DNA from: Branchiostoma lanceolatum
Taxonomy: Eukaryota > Chordata > Leptocardii > Amphioxiformes > Branchiostomatidae
Direction: 5' to 3'
Assembly (NCBI RefSeq): GCF_035083965.1
Contig: NC_089726.1
Coordinates: forward strand, 14,823,501-14,887,500
DNA length: 64,000 bases
Under the pieces are notes generated by a model that searched no databases, had not been told where the DNA came from, and worked only from the letters and a program-made list of their open reading frames with translations. Numbering within the stretch: position 1 is the stretch's first letter; the number at the start of each line of letters is the position of its first letter. Of the stretch, positions 48,101-58,027 are shown one piece after another. Made by a program: the position numbers and the translations under genes.

Positions 48101-49368
48101 TTCTTGAATAGTCGCTGCCTTGTGTTTTACAGATATTGATGGTCAGCTTTTGTTTTTGCAGATGTGGCTATGCAACTCTACACTGTGTGATCAACAAGAC
48201 TCAGGAAGATCGTATGGAAAGCTTCTTTCTCAGTGAGACCTGCAAATATCTGTACTTGGTAAGGCCTTGTCCTTATTCTGCTATTACTAGTACATGTAGT
48301 TATCCCAGTATCACATCAAATGTAAGTCTTAAACGTCATGAAGCCCAGTTCAGGGTATTGAAAGAAGTAGGCTTTCTATCTGTATCGTGCCAAATGCAAG
48401 CAGCTTGGTATAAGGTTAGTGCTTTCAAGTTAAAAAGAAGGGATTGTAACTGATAGCACCACCTGTCAGACATTGATGGAAATGCAGTCATTGTGAAAGC
48501 AAATTGTGTTACATGAACCTTATATGTCTAAACATAAAAAGTTGGCAGCTTTTAAATTTCAACGTGTACATTGTTAAGAGTACACTTCATTCTTCAACAT
48601 GGCAAGTTGGACAGCTTTTAAATTTTAACATGTGCATTGTGAAGAGTACACTTGTTTCTTCATTCACAAGTACATGGTACAATTTCTGTAGTTTACTGCA
48701 TACCAATAATATTTCATGCAATGTTGACAGTTGTTTGACAAGGACAACCACGTGAACCAGCACGCTCGACGTTACCTGTTCACCACCGAGGGGCACCTGT
48801 TCAGGGTCGACAAGACGTTTCGCAGGTCGCCCTGGGAGTGGGAGGGGCTGTCCCAACCCAAGAGGTCAAAGGTGGAAGAGCAGCTGTCAGTAGTGGATGC
48901 CCGGGGCATGAATGGGACAAATGTAAGGATATACGTATTGTTGAAATGTGGGGATGTCTAAATTGGCAGTTACAAGTACTGGAAAGTAGAAAAGAAATTT
49001 TGTAGAATGTTTTTTTTGGGGGCTGAAAGAACCCTTTTCAAAAAGCTGTAATATGAGTGTAAACTGAATACACATTAAAGATTTAGTACATGTACTAATG
49101 TCACAAATAGGTTCAAACATAGGGTAGTGACCGATGGAAGTGGACTAAAGCTAAACAGGACATGAATATTATTATATTGTATTATATTATATTATATTAT
49201 ATACCATTAGACCAGGTTTATTTATATGACTCAAACAAATGCCATTTTCATGTAGTTTATCTTTTTCTTCTACAGTGTCACAAGATCCCAACAGAGAGGC
49301 GATACTTACTGCCACTCCAGAGTCGGTACCAACATCAACTGGACAGTTTTATGGGGCTGAACACATAG
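27169..49368 (+). CDS. EDEM1: EDEM1, ER degradation-enhancing alpha-mannosidase-like protein
   Basis: EDEM1 is a glycoside hydrolase family 47 protein of the ER lumen that trims or recognises mannose on misfolded glycoproteins and routes them to ERAD. Thirteen exons join in phase: 27169-27425, 28343-28415, 29861-29964, 37361-37532, 42145-42328, 42589-42680, 43349-43431, 43638-43758, 47413-47583, 47857-47930, 48162-48258, 48731-48922 and 49276-49368, giving 570 residues. The chosen ATG begins [18 protein letters not shown], a clear signal peptide. Conserved blocks include [69 protein letters not shown] and [20 protein letters not shown]-glycosylation sequons are NAS, NTT, NDT, NKT and NGT. It lacks the long N-terminal region of human EDEM1 (657 residues). 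There is no HDEL-type tail. Confidence 0.96.
28851..28998. mobile_element. Palindromic GC-rich element in EDEM1 intron 2
   Basis: Its ends are 23-bp inverted repeats, TAGAATACAACACAGTG on the left and CACCGTGTTGTGTTCTA on the right, around a GC-rich core with its own inverted segments (CACCCTCGG and CCTCGGGTG). It lies between exons 28343-28415 and 29861-29964. ORFs across it look incidental. Confidence 0.6.
29965..37360 (+). other. EDEM1 intron 3 (7.4 kb)
   Basis: No alternative exon or nested gene was recognised. It contains the hAT-like MITE at 31489-31962, a degenerate AACCTCCTTG micro-palindrome near 36369-36388 flanked by TGTTTGAG and GGTTTGAG, and a short tandem repeat of GCAGTTGTACAT and GTTGTGTGT near 36510-36580. 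Confidence 0.6.
31489..31962. mobile_element. 474-bp hAT-like MITE with TAGGGGTGGG ends
   Basis: It starts TAGGGGTGGGTACCGGTAC and ends in the exact reverse complement. Identical 8-bp direct repeats CTTCACAC flank it at 31481-31488 and 31963-31970. The interior has CCGGTCC-rich and GGACCTGG-rich stretches but no transposase. The AGGGGTGGG terminus with an 8-bp duplication is typical of hAT non-autonomous elements. Confidence 0.88.
37533..42144 (+). other. EDEM1 intron 4 (4.6 kb)
   Basis: No coding exon, RNA gene or clear transposon was recognised. Several ORFs of 60-105 codons exist on both strands but show no splice-supported frame or recognisable domain. Confidence 0.5.
42855..43312 (-). 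mobile_element. tRNA-derived SINE-like repeat
   Basis: Read on the minus strand, the head carries tRNA-like internal promoter boxes: TGGCGCAATCGG (A box, bases 43274-43285) and GTTCGAAAC (B box, 43229-43237). A body with TGTGCCCTTGGGAAAGGCAC follows. The part at 42855-43020 is shared with 62310-62460, so this is a dispersed family. It sits in the EDEM1 intron before exon 43349-43431. The tRNA-like head has diverged too far from a cloverleaf for me to call a functional tRNA. Confidence 0.7.
43759..47412 (+). other. EDEM1 intron 8 (3.65 kb)
   Basis: Apart from the small MITE at 46884-47004, I recognise nothing in this intron. ORFs of up to 113 codons lie on both strands without supporting features. 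Confidence 0.5.
46884..47004. mobile_element. 121-bp MITE with AGCCTGG ends
   Basis: The ends are inverted repeats: AGCCTGGCTGCCTTCCAATT on the left; the right end read on the minus strand is AGCCTGGGTGCCATCGAATT. The match continues into ACTAC and GGGCTCCTA. The sequence GATGGCACCCAGGCT at about 8127-8141 looks like a solitary end of the same family. Confidence 0.65.
48539..48670 (+). repeat. Tandem duplication of about 65 bp in EDEM1 intron 11
   Basis: Two imperfect copies starting at about 48539 and 48604 share AAGTTGG, CAGCTTTTAAATTT and AAGAGTACACTT. The repeat ends about 60 bp before the acceptor of exon 48731-48922. Confidence 0.7.
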
Positions 49369-49627
49369 CAGTTACAGGACATACTCCACCGCCTCACAGA
49401 GTGGTGGTGGGGGATGTAGCTGTCTGTCATTTGCCATCCTTCAATCTGTGACAAGTGACATATAGCTGATTGACATATTTATTGAGTTGCATGTGGAAGC
49501 AAGTTAAACAGTGTAAACGTTTGAAAAGAGGGCTAGATGAAGGACCAGTCTTACATACATGTACCTTTGGGGCTGAACTTTTGTTCAGGTACTATGATAG
49601 AATGACACAGTAATATTTTTTTTCTAT

Positions 49628-49633
49628 AATAAA
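49628..49633 (+). terminator. Candidate EDEM1 polyadenylation signal
   Basis: AATAAA lies 260 bp after the EDEM1 stop codon, in AT-rich sequence. It is the first canonical hexamer that I see downstream; the cleavage site is not determined. Confidence 0.45.
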
Positions 49634-52600
49634 TCTTTGAGGGCGTTGCCATAGTTACCTCTGACTATTAGACCAAAGCAAGGTTTATGGCACAGTTTAT
49701 AGAAGTATTTGTTTAAAGGTTCAGTTTTGGTCTATGTTGGTTGTATAACATGTTGCTGTGCTGCTTCGTATTAGGATTTTAGGCACTGTCTCATGCTAGC
49801 AGAGAACTGAAAATATTTGCCTCTACTTCTCACTTATTGATATTCTATTTTCAGACATGATTGCTTTTTATACATGTATTAGAAAGGAGAGATAAGACCT
49901 CTTAGTTTATCATTTGAGGTTGCAGAACATTGGGGTGTACTGGTAGATCAAGAGTCAACTGTGCCTATTGTATGTCAAATGTATAAGGTCATTAGTGCCT
50001 CACACAGAATTCATCATTCCAGTGTCCTTAACATGTAGTTGTCATGGAAGGAACAGGGACATATATATACACATTTTGATATTCCTCATCTGGCATTTAG
50101 ACCAGAAGTGCCAACATTGGTCATGATATGAACATTTTCTAGACTATTGTCTTGTACTTTGATAACTAAGTGCTAGAGGGAGTTGTCATCCAGTTTGGAA
50201 AGGCAACAGTTATTGGTCTCCAAATATAGACTTATCTTTCAGTTAATTTCTCATCATTTTATTCAGATCAACACCTACTATGATACAGAGTGAATGTAGC
50301 ATGAAATATATCATGAAACTATTTGACATGGTTTGTAATAGAAAAAAAAGGGTTAATGATAAACAAGGACTGTTTATTTATGCTGTTGAAATGACAACTC
50401 CCTACTATATAGTCTTCCATAATGAAGCCATGTAACAATGAATCATTCCAAATGATTACTAGGATTTCTACTTTAAACATGATGCCAACAACTTTGAATG
50501 TTGCACTTGAAGATTATTCAATGTGAGATTCTGTATATAACCTCCTTGGTATGACACAAGTACAGTGAATTTTACATAAAAGACATACAAGTATCCCCAG
50601 CCGTTTAACTAATGCAGTTTACATGAATTCTTATTTGTGTCATGTTGATAATTGTGATTTCACATAATTGTGAATACATTATAATTATTCTATTCCAATA
50701 TGTCATAAGATATGTATTCCAGTAAAGAAATAATTCTACAGGAACGTCCAATTCAAATGTCCTTTGAGGTAACCAGTAGAAGATAGAAAGTTTGGGTAAG
50801 GCAGTGTCATGATACTGATACATGTAGAACTTACAATTACATGTTGATAAGGGCATCAAGACAAGAGCTATTTTGGTGGTACATGTGTACATAGATTGGT
50901 TAGACTCGTGCTGTATTGACAAGCCATTCACCACTGTGTTTCATCATGACAAGGGCTACCGAGATAGTGTGAACTATTTTGTAGACAGAAAGAACTATTA
51001 GTCAGAATATCTTTCTTAATTAAGAAGAAAAATGAAGGTGGTTCAGATTGACAAGTGCACTGCAGCAAAACGCAAGTTGGTAATTTCATTTTTTTCTGAC
51101 ATGATTTGTTTCCGAGATGAACCAATATATGACATTCTAATGGCCTTGATAGTAACATAATTCATAAAGGCTTTCGTTAGATTATAGTCTATTTTACTGT
51201 GAATTACATGGACATTGGGAATAGAAAATGTGCAGTAAACATCGATATATCTCCTGCTTTGATATCTGAGAGGTCATCATGGTGAAGTAGACAATGATCA
51301 GTATATTTTCACAAAAATTAGAGAACCTGGTGAAAGTGTCGTACTATTCCATTAAAATCTCGAAGAGTAATTAAAAGCAACATTTGACGTTCCTTTATAT
51401 TTCCCCACATAGGAAATGATCTATCCTACCCCCTCCCTCCAATCAAATTGCCATGTAGGAAATATAGATGATTAACTCGCTCTGGCACAACTACATGATT
51501 CAGAGGTTCATTAGTGAATAATTAGTATTGATAGGCTGATGGCTATCAGAGCCTCATCTGTAGCACCAGTCCTGCATGTGGGGAGAATTTTAAGAAGCGC
51601 CTGTACACGTCAAATTAAAATGTCTTTTCGGGAAAGGGAAAGTTGTAGAAGGTTCGCAAAGGGACTTCAATCGTTTTGGCTGGTGTCAAAGAGTCAGCCC
51701 CGTAAGTAAGGTCGGAAATATTACAGACATCGAACATGTTAAGGCATTGCTCATGTACGTACCCAAGAACATTATACAAAATGTGTAGTACAGCAAGAAA
51801 AGAATCCGAGGTGGTGTATCATGTGCACAGCAATCATGTACTTCTCTCATGGGCGAGTTGCTTCTAGAAGTCACGGTGGATTGAAGAACCGACACCACGT
51901 ACGGATGCAGTAACGTTTGCCTTGCTTTTCTATCGTTATTAGAATAAAGCGGAGGTATTGGACGGTAGCGTACATGATACTCAACGATGCCCATAGCGAT
52001 TTGGGCTGAACAGGCGATAAAGATACATAATGAGTAGTATTATTGCATCGTGCATGAAATGTGTTTGAAAGACGCTTAAGCTTTACTTCACATGATATCA
52101 CAACGTGGTGCGCGGGAATTTTAGGAGGAATAGTTTCGTCAGTCTGGATTTTGGAAATTAAACGGCACGGCCATGCCATCTTTCCGATCGATACTGGGAT
52201 GGAAAGCAATTTTAAAAGATTTATCATTACTGGGCATTGGCACGAGATGGATGAGCTAGAACGTCGTTGTTTAAACCTGGACAAAGCGGGGCGGATATTC
52301 ATCAATCATTAATGAGCGAGATGCGCCATTTGGGAATGTATCATTTGTCCCACTTTTTGCCTTTGTCCATCTTAAATTGGGGCCAATGTTTCCCCTAAGA
52401 TCCCATGTATCGATAAAACGCCAATAAAAGAAGTTATTTGTGATAGCCAATTGTACCACCGTGCTATTTGACCCATTTGATGTCTTCCGGCCAAAATCTT
52501 CTTGATCAAAAATCATGAACTGCACCCTATCTAGTCTGTATAACGCAAACTCCAGCTGTCCGGGGATATGCGGTTACAGGGCGGCAAGCCGTTACAGGAG

Positions 52601-54320
52601 CTTGATTGAGTTCAGGCTACACCCTATCATTCAGATGAGGTCATCTAGTCAGAATAGACATGGACACTCCAGTGTCGGGTGACCCCGACGGACCTGCATT
52701 GACCAACTTGCTGGGGACGTAGGGGTGAGGGCCGAAGATTTACAGCACTTAATGGCGGACCGTAGCGACTGGAGGAAGAGGGTTGACTTAGTCCGGGCAA
52801 CCCGCCCGACATGATGATGATGATGATGAGTCAGAATGGCACAAACGAGTACTATTCATCTTCATCAGAACCTACAACATGTATATTATGTGATGCTTGT
52901 CGATTCATCAGGGACTATTGATACATGTACAAGCATGGTTTTGAACACCATGGTACAAGTGACCGTGTTTTGTCCTCCTTCCTCGTCGAACGCATGCCGG
53001 TAGCGTTGTTGGGAACTGATCTGGATCTTCGCCTTCTCCAATCATTAAGACTAACCTTTGATGTATCGAAGCCTGGCTCACAGTATTCATTGGATGATAA
53101 GACGTCAGCCAATACAGGCCTCAGCCAATAGACCGATCCTGACTGACCATCAGTTGAACCAATGGTAGCTTGGCAATTACTGGTTCGACCAACGAGAGAG
53201 TGGCTACATGTCCGTCAAATATTTGCATTTTTATGTTTTTGCTTTGCATTCTACGTTTTGATGGAGCTCCGGAGGTAAGCAGACAATTGGAGACAATCAC
53301 AGTCTAATGAGACCGTTCGTTGGGTTTTAGAATTGACGATGTACATTTTCTAGATGAACTACGTTTGCCATACCTGGCTTTCAGTTCAGTTCAGCCGCAG
53401 TGAATCACCGCACTTCAGTGTTCACGCCACGACGGCATGCACTTGTGTAGGTTGACAAAAAGTTTGACCCAAATCACTGCACGACATTTCGACGACCAAA
53501 TAACTGTCACCGCACGGATGATTTTGCAGAATCGTACGTGCTCTAGCTAAAGAGCTTCGCAGTGAATGTTCTGGAGCACCGAAGATGAGCAGCTCTGTGG
53601 ACATCCGCTTCTGAGATCCCACTATATGCGTACGTCTTATCGGATTACACGGTTTGTTACTATTCAAGCAAAACAGAGTATGGTAATTGCACCTGGCGTT
53701 CTTGGAATTTGCCAGATAACCCTGTATCTGGTGCTGTCCGTGAGCGAACAGCATTTTTTGTCCCCGCGTCTCCAAGTGACGTCATCTCTGGTTTAGATCG
53801 ATCGTCCGTTGCGGCATAAGTACACAGTACTAGGTTTCGCCTCTGATCAGGGACATAGGTACGTGATGAATTTCTACCTTGACTGTGTTTAGACATATTT
53901 TTCTTGTTATGAAATCTTAGTAATGACCGCATGTATTTCTTTCCTCGAATACCATTATGTCACAATTTAAAGGGCGTACTTAAAATTGAATGTTTACATT
54001 GAAAGTGTTTTATGATTTTTAAACAGTAAGTTCAAATATGATTCTGGTGTCGGCAATAGAATATAATTGGCAGACAATGCTTCTGGCGGAACTATCGTAT
54101 GCAGAGAAATTTGCCTAACTCAGGACGCAGTTCGGGCTTAATTTCATCTAGGAGCTTTAAACCTCCCTGATTTAATAAACTGGACGTAACTTCTTTGGCC
54201 CTGGTCCATAAATACAGGCTCAGGAAGTCCGACGGTAATGCGATTGTGCGAGGCTTTTCTATCTCTTTATTCCATTACAGATCTCTCCGACCTGTTTTCA
54301 ATCACGGACGCTACGGCGGC
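49634..54320. other. Intergenic region between EDEM1 and the orphan membrane-protein gene
   Basis: No gene was recognised in this 4.7 kb. It holds the LINE remnant at 52580-52830. A splice acceptor (TTCCATTACAG, ending at 54280) shortly before the next start codon suggests that a noncoding exon of that gene lies somewhere upstream. Opposed ORFs at 51871-52312 overlap on both strands and look like chance. Confidence 0.45.
52580..52830 (+). mobile_element. 3' remnant of a LINE reverse transcriptase with a TGATGA tail
   Basis: A short frame reads RRTCIDQLAGDVGV, EDLQHLMADRSDWRKRV and then DLVRATRPT with a stop at 52811-52813. The DRSxWR pattern is characteristic of the C-terminus of several non-LTR retrotransposon families (CR1 or RTE-like). 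It is followed at once by a (ATG)n repeat, as found at the ends of such elements. The 5' part is missing. Confidence 0.6.
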
Positions 54321-55205
54321 ATGGCTTCGGATATTCCTCCGCAGGTTCTACAGGACGACATCGAAACGATGCAGACGTTCTGGGCCGAGCGGAAACAGCG
54401 GACAAGCAGACTTTACCAGACCGCCAAGCTGGCTGGGTTCCTGTTTTCAATTGTGTTTTTGACCCTCATTCAATTCTTGTACTTTGGAGTGATATTGAAG
54501 ATATGGGGGCCAGAGAAGACGGCTGTGGACAGGGACTCTTGTACGTGTACGTGCTGGGATACAGTGTTTAAGGGTACGTACGAGATGGGAGTCGGCCGGT
54601 ACAAGCACGTCTACTTCAACGTGACGGCTCAGACATTCAAAATGTGCGGCCTGACAGTTGTCGCGATAATAATGACGTACGAGTGCATTAGTTATGTCGT
54701 CCGCATCGCCCTCTGTGGGAGAATCAGATATTCCATGCTTGCTCTGTTAGTCGCCGTCATTCACCCTCACTACTACTCGTGGTGGATGTTCTTCGGGTAT
54801 TACAACGACGACTTTTACGTCCAGTGGTACCACCAGCTGCTCTTCACCCTTACCGAGCTGTTCTCCACAGCCCTGGTGCTGAGTATGCTGGACAGAGGAG
54901 TGAAGCCCACCCCCAGGAAGCTGTTCACCGTCGCTTCTATCTCCCTTCTGCACATCCTCGCCGGAGGCATGGACCAGTTCGTGACCAATGTTGTGATGGG
55001 ACGCGGGATGTTCCACCAGATTTCCCGGGACATAGCCTTCTTCTCCTCCGACTTCTTCTACCTAATCGTGGCCGGGGCGGAGCTCGCGATGCTGTGCGCT
55101 CGGGAGAACATCCCAGCGTCTCTATTACTCATGTCACTAAAACGAGACATAATCACCTCAGCAGTTATCATAAGCGGCGTGCTATTGATTCTGTCATATA
55201 TCTAA
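54321..55205 (+). CDS. Orphan multi-pass membrane protein of about 294 residues
   Basis: A single open frame starting at ATG 54321 (MASDIPPQVLQDDIET) gives 294 residues. I do not recognise the family. About seven hydrophobic segments are visible, beginning LAGFLFSIVFLTLIQFLYF, then KMCGLTVVAIIMTYECISY, MLALLVAVIHPHYYSWW, LLFTLTELFSTALVL, FTVASISLLHILAGG, FFYLIVAGAELAML and SAVIISGVLLILSYI. The first loop holds a cysteine cluster, CTCTC, and a sequon NVT. The N-terminus is polar, without a signal peptide. The open frame extends upstream to 54195 without another ATG and crosses the acceptor at 54280, so the start at 54321 is preferred. Higher GC than the flanks and codon regularity support a real gene. 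Confidence 0.75.
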   Translation: MASDIPPQVLQDDIETMQTFWAERKQRTSRLYQTAKLAGFLFSIVFLTLIQFLYFGVILKIWGPEKTAVDRDSCTCTCWDTVFKGTYEMGVGRYKHVYFNVTAQTFKMCGLTVVAIIMTYECISYVVRIALCGRIRYSMLALLVAVIHPHYYSWWMFFGYYNDDFYVQWYHQLLFTLTELFSTALVLSMLDRGVKPTPRKLFTVASISLLHILAGGMDQFVTNVVMGRGMFHQISRDIAFFSSDFFYLIVAGAELAMLCARENIPASLLLMSLKRDIITSAVIISGVLLILSYI

Positions 55206-58027
55206 ACGTACACGACATCTGTAATGTAACGGGTTAGGACATTATTCATTGCCAATTGTGTGTGACAGGGGCCATCAACAGCCATGAATAGTCATTACAT
55301 ACGAAGTTATGATGTAATCATTCTTTTCTGATGGTATTAACAGAAACTTATTACATAGAAATTTAACTCAAATCATGTCGTTTCTGTCCATGTTTCTCTT
55401 TGACCCAGATATGATGGTTGCTTGATACATCAGTAGCCATTTTGTTCGATGTATAGTAAACGATCGAAATAATGGAAATAGAGAACAGCTTTATTATGCT
55501 GATATGTCGTTGTATACATTAGACATAATGTCGATTTTGTGACAATAGAGAGGCAGTTGGTTATTTCGCTGCCGTGCTCCTGTTGCGGGAGGTGCCCAGG
55601 ATGTTTGTCATCTTGGCAGCTGGCGCCAGGTGTAACCGTGAAGAAATAATTCAAGACGTCTTAACCAGAGACAACGGAAAGTGTCTATTACGTTCCTGGC
55701 ACAGAGTCGAGGAGCCGTGTTCCTTATCATGAGTTGGCCTTCGTACAATTCCGTAGATTAAAGGAGTCCTAAAGTCCAGAAGGGAGTGTTACTTTCCACT
55801 AGATTATGTATCGAAAAATACATAATCAGCCGACTTTTTACAGAATTCTTGTTGTGGTGAATTACACAGAGTGTGTTGTGTAAAACAATATGACACTCAC
55901 TAAACCCGTGCAGCCCCTACCCATGTATGCACACTTCCTTCATATCGTGAATATTTTTGGCATAAATGAGGGATGATATCGATAAGCACAATAAGAAGGC
56001 CATTTGTTAATAAGATATAAAAGAACGCATAACAAGTTTTTCTTATCAACCCTGAAATTCTTTTTGTAACCTACATATTAAACTTTTGTCAGACCTTCTC
56101 AGGTACATTGTATTCAGCCTTAGACCGAGGTTGTTTTATTTGATTAATGAAATAGAGGGTCACCTGGGGAATTTAGTAAAATACTGGATGTTTTTGATGT
56201 GCACGGAACTAGCGTGCATTTTATCGTATACTGCAATAAGTATTCATTTTTACTTCCTAAAATCATTTTCTATTAGAAAATAACTCCCCCCTCTGGAGTT
56301 TAGAACTCCTTTAAGTAGTTTCGAGTGTATCCGTAGTGTTTTGGGCCCTGTCTTATGACAGCGGACAACAGTGCTGAGGTAACACGGATGGTGCCCATCC
56401 GGATAAAACGCTACGGCGATTCCGAAAGATGGTACAGTCTGAGGCATTTTCAGTAAAGCCTTGCGACATTTTCAGTACATTTCGTCGTTCACTCTTGGGA
56501 CCACCAAGGAATTGCCTACCAGCTTCCATAATCCAGCACATATTCCCTATGAATTATTTACAAAGTAAGATCACATCTGACACATCATCTATTCAGATAT
56601 TCGTGCTGCCGAATTACTGTATACAGGTGTATTAATGATTTCTTTACAATAGCCAGTCTGTTCTTGCTAATTTTAAGTCTCAATCATTGCATGAGATCTA
56701 GACATACTTGTACGTGATGTACAACGAACGAGAAGTTACCAAAAGTATAATCTAAGACATACATTTCGCTGAATTGTTAAAAAGGTCGGAGCAGTACTTG
56801 TTTTCAGATTAGGGTTGTGCGAATGTGTTTCCGGGCGTCTTCTGTCGAACATTTCATTTTGTAGGCATTTGAGGTCCTTAAAGTTTAAGTGCTCTTTTCA
56901 TCGCTACAACAAAGAAAGAAAACTACGCTACTTTTACCACATCTAGGTTTGAGAAAGCTTTATCTGTCTCCATAGTTCCTATCAGAAGTTATGACTGAAT
57001 GCCACGTACAGTTGTAACAAACCGAAAAGCACATTCGAGCTAATCTTACCATCCTTGCCCAATATATAGGCAGTCGTATCTGAATATCACAAAGTGTCAC
57101 GAGCGCTAATCAAAGTGTGATAGAATTCTACCGAGGCCGAATTAAAAATTGTGTTGCCGGACCTTTGATACGTACCTGGGCTCGGATCAATAAGTTAACT
57201 GATAGCCTGATTAAATCGCACTCCCTTTATTCGATCGGCAGCGACACAGTTGACCTTCAGAGATACAGAGAGGGTGGAGTACTCGGAGTTGACTTTGATC
57301 GCGAACGCACCAACCAAACCAGACGATAACCAGATTTGATAAGCGCCAAGATGAACTGGAAAGGGACGGTCACGGTCGGCGAAGAAGCATCCCATATTCT
57401 TGATGCAGAAAGCCGTTGTAAATAATCCATAAGACGAGTTATAACTTGTCGAGCACCAACTGGAGTAAAACAAATGACCACTTCACCCAGCCTCTTATCG
57501 GATAGATGTTCTACTGAAAGCACCACAAATTGCAGTAGTTCTGAATTTACGGACCGGGTTGCCACCTTTGGAGTCCTCAATAACACCGTCTGGAAGCTTT
57601 CAGAGGTGCTTTGTATCGGTAGTCTACACATGCTCACTGAATAAAAGGCACATCAACCTCCTGATACATTCTCATGATTTTATTCTGGACTTCGCTGCAC
57701 ATAGTTTGACATCATAACTCAACAGCACGCTGAGGTGGAACGTATATTGTCACTTCATATCTGTTAAACAAAAAATATTGTTTAAATGTTACATGTGAAT
57801 AATCTTGGATATTGTGATTTAAACACTCATCTTTTAAGTTGTTCTTTCACAACATTACTATATATTAACCAATAACAACAAAATACATACAATGCAAAGT
57901 GTCTGTTCACTCATTATCATCTTGATGTATGAATAGACTCTGTTTCCTGAGGTTTCATATGAACAGAAATGGAAGTCTACATGATTTAAGAGCAGCCTGA
58001 TACTGTGTTTTGTACTAAATCATGATC
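55206..58027. other. Intergenic region before the zinc-finger gene
   Basis: Convergent 3' ends meet here. An AATAAA on the minus strand at 57679-57684, about 345 bp beyond the zinc-finger stop, is a likely polyadenylation signal. The minus-strand open frame at 57257-57637 (126 codons) overlaps another in a different frame and has no recognisable domain. A GC-rich minus-strand segment at 55561-55640 could be a terminal exon (see findings). Confidence 0.45.

Noticed and set aside
51871-52312. Overlapping 144-codon (minus) and 83-codon (plus) ORFs
   Set aside because: They occupy the same bases on opposite strands without recognisable features or splice signals.
57195-57637. Overlapping minus-strand ORFs of 126 and 92 codons as a gene
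   Set aside because: Two different frames are open over the same bases and neither shows a domain; weak case without transcripts.
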